Assembly (NCBI GenBank): GCA_000482145.1
Contig: AUXH01000204.1
Location: 1 to 28,516 of the forward strand
Source: Strigomonas culicis
Lineage: Eukaryota > Euglenozoa > Kinetoplastea > Trypanosomatida > Trypanosomatidae
Length of the DNA stretch: 28,516 nucleotides
Direction of reading: 5' to 3'
Part shown: positions 8,701 to 15,184 of the stretch, one piece after another
Layout of the letters: each line of letters opens with the position of its first letter
How positions within the stretch are numbered: position 1 is the first letter of the stretch
Position numbers and translations under genes: made by a program
Notes under the pieces: generated by a model
Seen by the model: the letters and a program-made list of their open reading frames with translations, nothing else
Told to the model about the DNA's origin: nothing
The model's database searches: none

Positions 8701-11043
8701 CCGCAGCCAGCGGCTGGACTCGGAGGGGTGCAGGATGGCGAGCAGCGGCGCCGCGATGAAGTCCCACAGCCCGCGCCGCCACGGCGCCTCCGGCAGGTCG
8801 AGCACCTCGCCGCAGAGGGGGCAGCGCATGCAGCCGTCGGGCTCCCACAGCGAGCGCACACCCATGAGGGAGTCCAGCACCCGCTGCAGGTCCCACACGA
8901 CGCAGAGGATGAGCGTGGCGAGAAAGACAAAGTCGATGAAGAGCGTGACGTGCCTCAGCTCGTCCGCGCGGCTATAGAGGAAGTAGTTGCCGTCCATCGC
9001 CGCGTCGCGCAGCGCCACGCCGCCCATGCCGTCCCGCGCGGAGGCCACCTCGTAGTACCAGTGGAACTCAGCCATGCCGTCCGCCTTGCGGATGCGCAGG
9101 TACGGCGTGCTCCTCCGCAGGAAGGCGGCCGTCTCGGCGCCGCCGGCGACCTGCGCGAGCGGCCAGTGCGACAGCACCGCGAGCCAGGCGTAGATGAGGA
9201 AGGAGTGCGCGCCGTGGTGGATGTACCACAGGAGCTCCGCGACGCAGAAACAGAGGCGGATGACCGAAAAGTGCCCTGTGAGGCGGCCCTCGGAGCCGAC
9301 GCAGAGAAAGATGACGCTCAGGATGCAGTAGAAGTAGTAGTAGAAGGACAGCGCCAGCGGGGAGGAGTACAGCGCGGAGGCCTCCCACGCCGCCGCGAGC
9401 CGTCCGAGGCTGGCGTCCGCCGTCTTCCCGCCGCGGGGGCGCTTCGCCTGCGGCGCCTCCGACACCACCTTGTACACCGCCTCGGCGCTGCCGCCCGCGG
9501 CGGCCACCGCCTGCGCGGCGGCCTCGGCCTCCGCGCGCTTGTCCGCCACCCGCTGCCGCCTCGTGATGTACGTGTGGTCGTTGCCGGTGTCGTCCGCGAT
9601 GCTGCCGGAGGCCCCATCCGAAGGACCGCTGCTGCCGCCGGCACTCCCTTTCTTCTTCCTCCCGTCCTGGTCCTCCCTACTCCGGTTGCTCTTCTTGCGC
9701 TTATCCAACGTCTGAAAGCTCTCTGCGATGTTGACCGTCGTCACGGCGAGCCCGCTGGTCAGAAAGAAGTTCTTGTCGTGCAGTGCCCAGACACTCTCGA
9801 CTTCGAAGGGCGACCGCAGCTTCTCTCCGGTGCTCAGCGCACTGCCGTCGCCGAGCAGCCGCACGCCGGCGACGCCCTGCGCCTGCAGCAGACGGCGGCT
9901 CATGGACGGCGCCGAGAAGGTGACGGACCGCATCAGCAGCGGGCACAGCAGGAAGGTGAGGATGAAGCTGATGTGTAGGAGGTGGTACAGCACGCTCAGC
10001 AGCGTGCTCCACCCAGACCGCCGCCGCACGGAGTAGAGAAAGACGTAGAGGATCTCCATGAAGTCCTTGGGCGCCTGCTCGGCGTCACCCCACACGTCCT
10101 CTGCGTGAAACTCGCCCGAGTCGGAGGTGGTGGGCGAGCGCTGGCCGCCGTCCGAGCTCACGTCGACGCTGGCGGACCCGCCGCTGCTGCCGGTGGAGGC
10201 GTGGCCGCTGCTACCGCCGCCGCCGCTGGCGGCGGCAGCAGGGGCGCTCTCCTCGCTGCTGCCGCTCCCGCTCGTGTGGTCGTCCTTCGCCTTCGTCTTG
10301 GCGGCTCCCCGCATGGGCAGCTTCGGGGCGGGTGCGCGGGGTGGCAGCGCCAGGGCCACCGCCTCGCGCGCCTGCGTCGGCGACTTTCTTTCTACACTGA
10401 GTAACGGTGTCTTCTCGGACGGCACTGCCGCGGCCGCGCGCGTCGCCGACCGGGCTGTCGCCGGCAGCCGGCAGCTGTCCAGGCCGCCGGTGACATGGCC
10501 GGCCCCCTGCTTGCCGTGCGCAGCGGGGGGCAGCGTCGCGCGCTTGTGCGGCCGCGCCGCGGTGCCGGTGGCCGTGAGGGTCCCCGGGAAGCCATCGATG
10601 CTGCTATCCGTGCTCGGGTCGCTGCGCAGGCTGCCACTCGCGCTGCGTGGCAGCCCGGCCCCACTCGCGGGGCGCGAGGACAGGGAGGAGCAGGGGGTGG
10701 TGGCGATGGAGCCGCTGGGCACCTCATCACACAAAAAGTGGTGGGACTTGCCCTTACTCGCCCGACGCCGCCGCCTGCGTCGCGCGTTTGTGCGGTGGCC
10801 GGACGCTTCAGCGGCGGCTGGTGGGGGAACCAGTTTCATCAACATGTTGCCACTTGCGACGGTGGCAGTGGCAGTAGCCGCAGCCCTTTCTATAGCATCG
10901 CTGGACTCGCGAGGTGGAAGAAGAAGATGGGCTCTGCTAATCTTCTTCTTGGAGGAGGCTGTAACCTCATGGCTGTACACCTCGTCGTCGTCGTCGTCGC
11001 CGCTGCCTGGAGAGGCATTCACTCTGCCGCCTGCCTTCTTCAT
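2749..11043 (-). CDS. Giant ABCC-type (MRP-like) ABC protein with degenerate nucleotide-binding domains
   Basis: This is a 2764-residue protein; most ABCC transporters have about 1500-1800. The open frame extends upstream only through a TTG; the first ATG after either candidate splice acceptor is at 11043 (MKKAGGRV). Order: a disordered N-terminus with an Asp run; a five-helix membrane domain at about residues 345-715, resembling an enlarged TMD0; a Cys cluster C738-x2-C741-x2-C744; a long acidic and Ser-rich stretch; the ABCC entry motif TYSWLNPLMNF around W1056; membrane domain 1 (about 1290-1590); NBD1; an acidic linker; membrane domain 2 (about 2040-2330); and NBD2. Walker A is intact in both (GPLGSGKSS at 1671, GRAGHGKSS at 2470). 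NBD1 has LTLSQ (1828) for LSGGQ, Asp1772 at the Q-loop Gln, FDG at Walker B and Asn1885 at the H-loop His. NBD2 has LTVTQ (2652), IDD at Walker B, a normal PQDP Q-loop and His2709. ABCC membership is secure; transport activity and substrate are unknown. Confidence 0.93.
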   Translation of the reverse strand: MKKAGGRVNASPGSGDDDDDEVYSHEVTASSKKKISRAHLLLPPRESSDAIERAAATATATVASGNMLMKLVPPPAAAEASGHRTNARRRRRRRASKGKSHHFLCDEVPSGSIATTPCSSLSSRPASGAGLPRSASGSLRSDPSTDSSIDGFPGTLTATGTAARPHKRATLPPAAHGKQGAGHVTGGLDSCRLPATARSATRAAAAVPSEKTPLLSVERKSPTQAREAVALALPPRAPAPKLPMRGAAKTKAKDDHTSGSGSSEESAPAAAASGGGGSSGHASTGSSGGSASVDVSSDGGQRSPTTSDSGEFHAEDVWGDAEQAPKDFMEILYVFLYSVRRRSGWSTLLSVLYHLLHISFILTFLLCPLLMRSVTFSAPSMSRRLLQAQGVAGVRLLGDGSALSTGEKLRSPFEVESVWALHDKNFFLTSGLAVTTVNIAESFQTLDKRKKSNRSREDQDGRKKKGSAGGSSGPSDGASGSIADDTGNDHTYITRRQRVADKRAEAEAAAQAVAAAGGSAEAVYKVVSEAPQAKRPRGGKTADASLGRLAAAWEASALYSSPLALSFYYYFYCILSVIFLCVGSEGRLTGHFSVIRLCFCVAELLWYIHHGAHSFLIYAWLAVLSHWPLAQVAGGAETAAFLRRSTPYLRIRKADGMAEFHWYYEVASARDGMGGVALRDAAMDGNYFLYSRADELRHVTLFIDFVFLATLILCVVWDLQRVLDSLMGVRSLWEPDGCMRCPLCGEVLDLPEAPWRRGLWDFIAAPLLAILHPSESSRWLRSRDRTGAAVAGAGSPTAEDDRIAFYEQDGKSLRETASLGASMLTDSSEEDDNEGGIIKVIVRPFTAPAAPPGYAPVPGPDEAGRTTSEERKGKDGVTSSVAKNFKNEKTQQKLYLHHTTRHVHHRCPRLFLDVDASDEESGASEESEEGLEEDAGMSGSSPAYPATGARALSPPRRALDVAAPPAPQRQDADGEDDDARAQALRAAAESIDHLMAQNFSFNMNYGTMETVEKRQTHVVDRGTLDAMKDAEDEFRPGNAFPCYETAGWLSKATYSWLNPLMNFALLEPTLLRHERFLPSLPKHLTAFDNVSVSAWQLWVHRRLWYGHLASKTGDALIPTEEALDRAEEALDLADAQLQRDDEDETEETASSDNQTVIILSQKRLNNAKFRTQKPRRHWAERLLLALTAPLWWGLRQVFFGFYIGRSHTIQRSRQRLVRALLKDRLLAMHEEAGGTEETFEECVWAFADDGNGSESGSSLNSAGSVLPTHMRRHLALRDVSLFHLFMEHRCGRRFLYKAGPLLLLYDLCSLAVVPIIANIARQIATQPEYKDGWMGTAEDALGLKGGLSSAVWWCGALFVALTAQGLAYQAYWSQTSESVLEARTALRTIVLEKVMALPLAQRTFSEAEVVDIVTVEANRVGNTLLSLHHSWSNPVYMLAVVGYLYYFMSALPALVALVGILVLVPLMRGMKARHHLAEHNTPSVSPRVTLLTEALTSMRQVKAMLLEAIYARKIWEQRAREKEGEHQVVKAEGWANVTAEAGIAGLILGTFAAHYYVGGSFEPGVLLPVLAALALLWTPLMEFPSLFSSVARGYLSLKRAEAFMRQSPDLFTGTWVDLTRQDIQKPYRRGSVVCKGCSFTWQHDLTQELPDPVLLEVHMRVLPGELTVVQGPLGSGKSSLLLAILGEVNRCVDTDDLPRRERNFDDNVSEFSIVSHSTTDSRMNYYGTPEEVYASGRPPSAPPRPVDCESDEDEIRATDGFLVFGSCVYCSDTPWLQNDTIRANVTTGGMPSPGKWYRTVIEACALNRDFKALPDGDLTVVGDKGAQLTLSQRVRIGLARALYAKADIYLFDGVLTPLDEATRCHLVREVFHKMLRNKTVILVSNVGLAALQPHRIFTVTAEGLVREDTYMYRALPSDGDSVRSDETRQSVASEAGEHDDAAGTEEPARSVAESLTPLVPYLYAEEFEEAVPVEEDLAASVSASTSCPLSFMNSTADSDAGAAAANDGAGDADADALGQSDGEEEGGRASHQGLPHTLDEGKSFRQFVAFMGVQGLWLFLAIGAQQALHLSLDVWVAYWLAAGRWRSALSSAAAFLFVFLLLATASSLFVLPRTQLRFCTVYGTLHRLYQQAVECVLRAPAAMFDSRTASSVIHILTKDMEVASATIPESLDIILGTSLQLACIVLFNAIINPAFLLIVPIIVLLTLRVTHRFMIVSRQVQRLESRSVSSTTAILREVLQGAPLVRCLSLQDRFREEYCRSLDTTNSATMIAYMAERWVCLRLQFVVAIMATTAALLGTLFSTSLATPSFVGVGIITCLRAGRALTTMCRRVSAFRAQWLAMHGLLDLLFVRGEALVRRGTADLRTYQAASRAGQGAFVDYEDMAHAPLVTLVGTPQAGPAARAPLLSRRPLSSLTSLHRSLSSNSSGVPIRCPALELVNISACYRPGQPPALSNVHLAVYPGERVGLVGRAGHGKSSIFNVLLRLMDVVEGQVLVLGEDAERVPYPILRSQFAIIPQDPLILDDTWRANLLLSVADGHDLAPLPPSESPPPELLLPPAAPLEDESFARGATAGRARRTASRFLSQTNTAYSNAWHRGSARNTPRFGAANPRRPADKALWDALDVVGLGYLAEISGGLDEPITDDSDVDGALTVTQRQMLCMARALLQRPPFILIDDAAISGGDGMTDTVMQRLLAHYLKDSTVLIIAHRMSTVLQLCSRVVVVANGTIDTVVDGSSDAAPPTPSSAPGTLTKQSLQPIASYIE

Positions 11044-11633
11044 ACAGGTATGTCGTGGGAAAAGAAACGGGAGAAAAAAAAGCCAGATGTGCGACCAAAA
11101 ATGAAGAAGAAAAAAGATGGGTGCAACAGTAAACAACACTGACAAAAAATATATAGATGATTATTAAAAAGCTATTTAAAAGTACTTAACAATGTAACTG
11201 ATAAACGAACAAAAGAAAATGGAAGAAAGAAGGTATATAAAGAGAAAAACAAAAAGGTCACAGGAAGACAATTCTCCTATTACACTCCTTTTGTTGCTTC
11301 TAAGCAGTAGCAGAGATGATAAGTAGGACTGTCCAGAGTGTTAACAACGTATAGCATTTTCATGACTCCATGAAAGCCTCCAGTGCTACGTCCACACAAC
11401 AATGCGTCGGTATAAACATACACAAGTCGACAATAATAATACATAGGTGTAGATATAGAGAGAGAGAAGAATCAGTTGCCCAATCCCTAGAATGAAAAGA
11501 GCAAAACGGTAGGGAAAGGGGAAAAGAAGAAGCGAAAGAACCTGTATATATGCATACGAGCGTCTTTCAAAGAAGAAGAAAGAAAAAAACAATCATAACA
11601 ACAACAATCATCAGATGAGCTAGGGTCTCGCCT
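11044..11633. other. Intergenic spacer between the ABCC and kinase genes
   Basis: This 590-nt AT-rich spacer holds the ABCC splice-acceptor region on its left and the 3' UTR of the kinase gene on its right (from 11633). Pyrimidine-rich stretches on the minus strand also occur at about 11500-11590 and 11060-11125. A 68-codon minus-strand frame at 11386-11592 is a Phe/Tyr/Leu-rich translation of such stretches and is rejected as a gene. Confidence 0.6.
11198..11256 (-). promoter_or_regulatory. Predicted spliced-leader acceptor region for the ABCC gene
   Basis: The minus strand from 11256 to 11200 is a strong T/C-rich tract ending in CAG at 11200-11198. A second weaker option is the CAG at 11141-11139 after a short T run. 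No ATG lies between either site and 11043, so both give the same start codon, with leaders of about 154 or 95 nt. Confidence 0.5.
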
Positions 11634-12989
11634 CTACTCCATCTCGCCCAGAATCCATGGATGGTGCAGCAGCTCCTCCACCGTCGGCCGATTGTCCGGC
11701 TCGCGCTCGAAGCACTTCTTCATGAAGTCCAAGCAGCCCGGTGTGGCCTCCGCCGTCGGCAGCTCCGTCGGCATCCCCTCCGAGTTCGCGATCATGAGGA
11801 TGGCGGCCGGTGCGTTCGCCTTGGTGGGCCACGGCGGCTTCCCGGTCAGCATCTCCGCGACGGTGCAGCCGGCGGACCAGACGTCCGCCTTGTAGCTGTA
11901 CCCGCGGCCCTCGCCGGACAGGTCGACCACCTCCGGCGCCATCCAGTAGGGCGTGCCGATGACGGTGCGGCTCTGCCCGACCGCGTCCGTCAGGCGGCGC
12001 GCGGCGCCGAAGTCGACGAGCTTCACCTGCGCGCCGCTGCCGGGGCTCGCGGAGGTGTCGATCAGCACGTTGTCACCCTTCACGTCGCGGTGGATGATGT
12101 GCTGTGAGTGGAGGTACAGCAGGCCGGACAGCAGCTGCTTCGTCCAGCTGCGCACGACCGTGTTGGGCAGCGGCTTGAACCGCTTCACGATGGTGGAGAG
12201 CGACCCGCCGCCGACGTACTCCATGAACATGCAGATACTCGTGGAGTCCGGCTCGTACAGCACGCCCTTGAAGCTACAGAGGTTGCGGTGGGACAGCCGC
12301 TGCATCAGGTTGATCTCGCGGGAGAGGGAGACGAGCTCGCGCACATCGAACTTGTCCGTCGCGTGGTTGCCAAGCTCCACGCACTTCACCGCGTAGAAGC
12401 TGCCGTCGCCGAGGAGGCCGAGGTACACCGAGCCGTACGTGCCGCGGCCGATGAGGGAGCCCTTCCGCCACTGCCGCAGGTCGCCCGAGTTGACCGTCTG
12501 CAGCATCTCAGGCACGAGGCCCTCGGGCCCCAGCGTCGACCACGCCGTGTACTGCGCCTCCTCCTCCGGCGTGGGGTGGATGGTCGCGTACACCTCCTCG
12601 TCCCCGCCCTCCGCGGCGGCCGTGGCGCCGCCGCTGCCGTCGGCCGGCGGGTCGCCCGGCGCGCTGCTGCCAGGCGGCGCCACCGCGGGGAGCGCCTCTG
12701 TGAGGCGGCCGTTGGAGGACCTCCGCTTCGCGCCGGAGGCCTTCGCCTTCGCCGGCGCCAGCGGCGGCGCGGTCGCAGCCGCGCTGCTGGTCGCCGGCCG
12801 CTTCGCCGCGGGCACGGCCGCGGGCGCCGACGCGGAGGCGGTGGGGAGGCCGGGCAACGTCGAGCCGGCCGACGGCGGCGGGCGCGCCGGCTCGGTGACC
12901 GCCTTCTTGCGGCCGCACTTGGAGCAGAACTTTGCGGTGGCCTTGCTGAACGGCGTCCCGCACCCGTCGCAGGTGGTCACGGCGCTCAT
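11634..12989 (-). CDS. MEKK/STE11-like serine/threonine protein kinase with N-terminal zinc ribbon
   Basis: This 451-residue protein begins with a zinc ribbon (C7-x2-C10 and C22-x2-C25), followed by about 140 residues of Ala/Pro-rich linker and a complete kinase domain from about residue 175 to the C-terminus. Visible kinase elements are the glycine loop GRGTYGSVY (from G181), the ATP-anchoring Lys202 in FYAVK, HRDVKGDN with catalytic Asp302, DFG with Asp326, and GTPYWMAPEV in the activation segment. The HRDVKGDNVL and GTPYWMAPE forms are typical of STE-group MAP3K/MEKK kinases, so the protein is expected to be active and to phosphorylate a downstream MAP2K-like kinase. This ATG is the first after the likely splice acceptor at 13050-13054. 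The zinc ribbon resembles short zinc-ribbon domains found on many unrelated proteins; its partner is unknown. The kinase assignment is firm, the cascade position inferred. Confidence 0.93.
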   Translation of the reverse strand: MSAVTTCDGCGTPFSKATAKFCSKCGRKKAVTEPARPPPSAGSTLPGLPTASASAPAAVPAAKRPATSSAAATAPPLAPAKAKASGAKRRSSNGRLTEALPAVAPPGSSAPGDPPADGSGGATAAAEGGDEEVYATIHPTPEEEAQYTAWSTLGPEGLVPEMLQTVNSGDLRQWRKGSLIGRGTYGSVYLGLLGDGSFYAVKCVELGNHATDKFDVRELVSLSREINLMQRLSHRNLCSFKGVLYEPDSTSICMFMEYVGGGSLSTIVKRFKPLPNTVVRSWTKQLLSGLLYLHSQHIIHRDVKGDNVLIDTSASPGSGAQVKLVDFGAARRLTDAVGQSRTVIGTPYWMAPEVVDLSGEGRGYSYKADVWSAGCTVAEMLTGKPPWPTKANAPAAILMIANSEGMPTELPTAEATPGCLDFMKKCFEREPDNRPTVEELLHHPWILGEME

Positions 12990-13307
12990 GTGGTCGAGGG
13001 AGCGATCGGTGTCTTCCTTCGGGGAGAGGTATAGAGGGAAGGGGGAGCACTACTAGAGACGAGATGGGAAGGGAGAAGAAGAGAGGGTCATACAGAGAGG
13101 GGCTTTGTTGGAAGTGTGGGATAGGGAACTTGGACTACGGTAGTCTGCATGTATGGCGCGTTAGTGGTGCGTGGTACAGAGTACGATAGATGTAACTGCG
13201 AGACTATACACAGCGAGACGTCCACAAACAAACAAACAAAAAGAAGAACAAAACGGCCCTCTTACGGTAAAAACAAGGAGGGTCAACACGACGGACGCAC
13301 GCAGGTC
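12990..13307. other. Intergenic spacer between the kinase and lyase genes
   Basis: This 318-nt spacer contains the kinase splice acceptor (13050-13105) and the short 3' UTR of the lyase gene. An A-rich stretch at about 13225-13252 (T-rich on the minus strand) is a further possible pyrimidine tract. No other gene is apparent. Confidence 0.6.
13050..13105 (-). promoter_or_regulatory. Predicted spliced-leader acceptor and pyrimidine tract for the kinase gene
   Basis: A C/T-rich tract on the minus strand (about 13105-13056) is followed by TAGTAG, giving tandem AGs at 13054-13053 and 13051-13050. The leader would be about 60 nt and the ATG at 12989 is the first one after either AG. Confidence 0.6.
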
Positions 13308-14627
13308 TCAGTGTAGCTCGCCCTGCCGGGACGGCGGGGCCCGCCGCTTGCCCTCCGCCTCCGCCGCGGCGGCGGCCCGGTCGCCGGCCTCCAGCTGCTC
13401 GCTCTCGTGCAGCCGCAGCACGCGCGTCGCCTGCCGCACGTGGAGCTCCTCCACCATGCCGCCGTCCACCGTCGCGACGCCGCCCTGCGCGCGCGCGACG
13501 GCCTCCGTGACGCGCTGCGCCCACTGGACGGTGCCCGCGGACGGCACGTAGGCCGCGTTCGTCAGCGCGATCTGCGCGGGGTGGATGAGCGTCTTGCCGT
13601 TGAAGCCGAGGGCGACGCAGCTGCGCAGGTCGCGCTGCAGCCCGGCGGTGTCCGTCGGGCTGTTGAACACGCCGTCGAGCGCAAACATGCCGCACGCCCG
13701 CGCGCACAGCAGCACCTGCGACGCGCTCTGCCAGAGCGGCAGGCGGCTCACCAGCTGCAGGCTCGCGGCGTCCGCCGGGGAGAGCCCGGCGTAGAGGTCG
13801 CCGGTGACGTCGCCGGCGGTGGTGGTGAGGGGCAGCTCGAGCGCGGCCGCGAGGTCGTTGTACCCCAGCACGGCGCACTCGTACACGCCCTGCCGGCAGA
13901 TGTGCAGCGCGTCCACGACCGCCTGAGGCGTCTCGAAGAAGGCCCACAGGCGGTGGTCAGGGTGCACGTACTCCTTGATGAGCTCGTACGTGGCGACCCC
14001 CACCTTCGCGATCGCGATGCCCTCGATGTACATGCCGAGCGCGCCGACCAGCTCGAGGTCCAGCATCGCGTTCTCGGGGTCCGCGTCGGGCGAGTTGATG
14101 CGCACATAGAGCCGGCGGTGCCGCGCGGTGCTGGCGATCACCTTGGCGTGCACCTCCTCCGCAAAGGCGCGGACGTGCTCGCGCGCGGCGCGCTTGTGCG
14201 TGGGCCCGACGCTGTCCTCCAGGTCCAGCACGTAGCAGTCCGCGTGCAGATCGTACAGCTTCTGCATCGCGCGCGGCTTCGAGCCCGGCACAAAGAGCAC
14301 GCTGCGCGGGCACATAGTGGGGTCCTCGCTGATGCGCTTCGGCGCGCCGCGCGGGCCGCTGGCCTTGCCGAAGACGCGCTCCGCCCGCGAGCCGAGCGCG
14401 CGCTCCTCCTCCGCCGCCATCTCGCGCAGCGTCTCGTCCGCCGCACGGTCCTGCTGCAGTTCGAAGGCCTCCATCTTCTGACGCAGCAGGTGGAACAAGC
14501 CGCCGCCGCCACTGGCACCGTCGGCGCCGCTGCTGCTGCTGCTGCTGGAGGTGCCGGAGCGACGCCACACACCAGTGGGCGCCGCGAGCGCTAGCCGATG
14601 TAGCAGGCGAGCACAGGTGGGACGCAT
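13308..14627 (-). CDS. Mitochondrial citrate lyase beta-like protein (CLYBL/CitE, HpcH/HpaI aldolase superfamily)
   Basis: This is a 439-residue protein. The N-terminus (MRPTCARLLHRLALAAP) is a classical arginine-rich mitochondrial presequence, followed by a Ser run and Gly-rich spacer. The catalytic barrel starts near residue 108 with RSVLFVPGSKP, and continues with LDLEDSV (E137, D138), VRINSPDAD (R176), FFETPQAV (E232, expected magnesium ligand) and GFNGKTLIHPAQ near the C-terminus. All are hallmark motifs of the CitE/CLYBL group. Mammalian CLYBL cleaves citramalyl-CoA to acetyl-CoA and pyruvate in mitochondria; other members cleave malyl-CoA or related esters, so the exact substrate here is open. 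It is not part of a bacterial-type citrate lyase complex, since no alpha or acyl-carrier subunit is nearby. The start is immediately downstream of a candidate splice acceptor (AG at 14631-14632), leaving only 3 nt of leader besides the spliced leader. There is no C-terminal peroxisomal or glycosomal SKL-type tripeptide. Confidence 0.93.
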   Translation of the reverse strand: MRPTCARLLHRLALAAPTGVWRRSGTSSSSSSSGADGASGGGGLFHLLRQKMEAFELQQDRAADETLREMAAEEERALGSRAERVFGKASGPRGAPKRISEDPTMCPRSVLFVPGSKPRAMQKLYDLHADCYVLDLEDSVGPTHKRAAREHVRAFAEEVHAKVIASTARHRRLYVRINSPDADPENAMLDLELVGALGMYIEGIAIAKVGVATYELIKEYVHPDHRLWAFFETPQAVVDALHICRQGVYECAVLGYNDLAAALELPLTTTAGDVTGDLYAGLSPADAASLQLVSRLPLWQSASQVLLCARACGMFALDGVFNSPTDTAGLQRDLRSCVALGFNGKTLIHPAQIALTNAAYVPSAGTVQWAQRVTEAVARAQGGVATVDGGMVEELHVRQATRVLRLHESEQLEAGDRAAAAAEAEGKRRAPPSRQGELH

Positions 14628-14630
14628 GGG

Positions 14631-14637
14631 CTGAACG

Positions 14638-14680
<43 letters not shown>

Positions 14681-14689
14681 AAAAAAAAG
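14631..14689 (-). promoter_or_regulatory. Unusual predicted spliced-leader acceptor region of the lyase gene
   Basis: On the minus strand a T9 run (14688-14680) is followed by an alternating AT tract (to 14644) and then TTCAG, with the AG at 14632-14631. The ATG at 14627 follows after only three bases. The pyrimidine run is thus separated from the AG by about 47 nt of AT repeat. Confidence 0.55.
14644..14678. repeat. (TA)n microsatellite
   Basis: This is a 35-nt perfect alternating TA tract, with a slightly imperfect extension to about 14638. It sits within the splice-acceptor region of the lyase gene. Length polymorphism by replication slippage is likely. Confidence 0.95.
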
Positions 14690-15184
14690 ACAAGAATGAG
14701 AATAGTGTATCGCCACAAGAAGAAAACAACGGCGATAGATCGATAATCAAAGTGGGATGGCAAACTACACGGATGACGTAGTTGAGTTGCTATAGCTTTC
14801 GGAAAATAACAAGAAGAGGAATGGATAAGGAAGTAGTATATGCATGTTAGTATTCACAAAAGTCAATGGTCCTTTTCTTTTTAATTTATTTGTAAGAAAA
14901 GTATCCTACTCCTTCACAAGTGAAAGGCATTTTTCGTTGTTCTTGTTATTGCTGTTGTTATCTCCTCTACACTGTAAGATACATGTCAGAAGGATGACAA
15001 AAGACAAAGGCGATGAACCTCCATTGCACCACTATAGATACGTACAGATAGAGACATTGGTATTACGATAGGGAACGATCCCAGCAGAAAAGAATATATC
15101 GCTGTCGTGGAAAGAAAGAGACAATGACACAACCTAGTAACAGGGATTGCGGTGGAAGCGTGAGAGGAGGAGGGGGGGGGCACG

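Larger units (their letters stand above)
14628..15184. other. Intergenic spacer between the lyase gene and the membrane-protein gene
   Basis: This 557-nt AT-rich spacer holds the lyase acceptor with its TA microsatellite and the 3' UTR of the 15185-17050 gene, which ends in a short G run at 15173-15180. A 75-codon plus-strand frame at 14844-15071 has no recognisable protein features and opposes the direction of every other gene, so it is not called. Confidence 0.6.

Noticed and set aside
4411..9978. Plus-strand open frames of 902 codons (4411-7119) and 821 codons (7513-9978) opposite the ABCC gene
   Set aside because: The minus-strand frame contains unmistakable ABC motifs throughout this region. 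The antisense frames are Arg/His/Gln-rich shadows caused by third-position GC bias.
11044..11145. Hydrophobic N-terminal extension of the ABCC frame resembling a signal anchor
   Set aside because: It begins at TTG, not ATG, and translates T-rich leader sequence.
11386..11592. 68-codon minus-strand frame starting MFFSFFFF
   Set aside because: It is a Phe/Tyr/Leu-rich translation of spacer pyrimidine tracts.
13308..14627. Bacterial-type citrate lyase complex subunit or glycosomal enzyme
   Set aside because: There are no neighbouring alpha or gamma subunit genes, the N-terminus is a mitochondrial presequence and the C-terminus lacks a glycosomal signal.
14844..15071. 75-codon plus-strand open frame in a spacer
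   Set aside because: It opposes the transcription unit, has no recognised features and consists of AT-rich spacer sequence.
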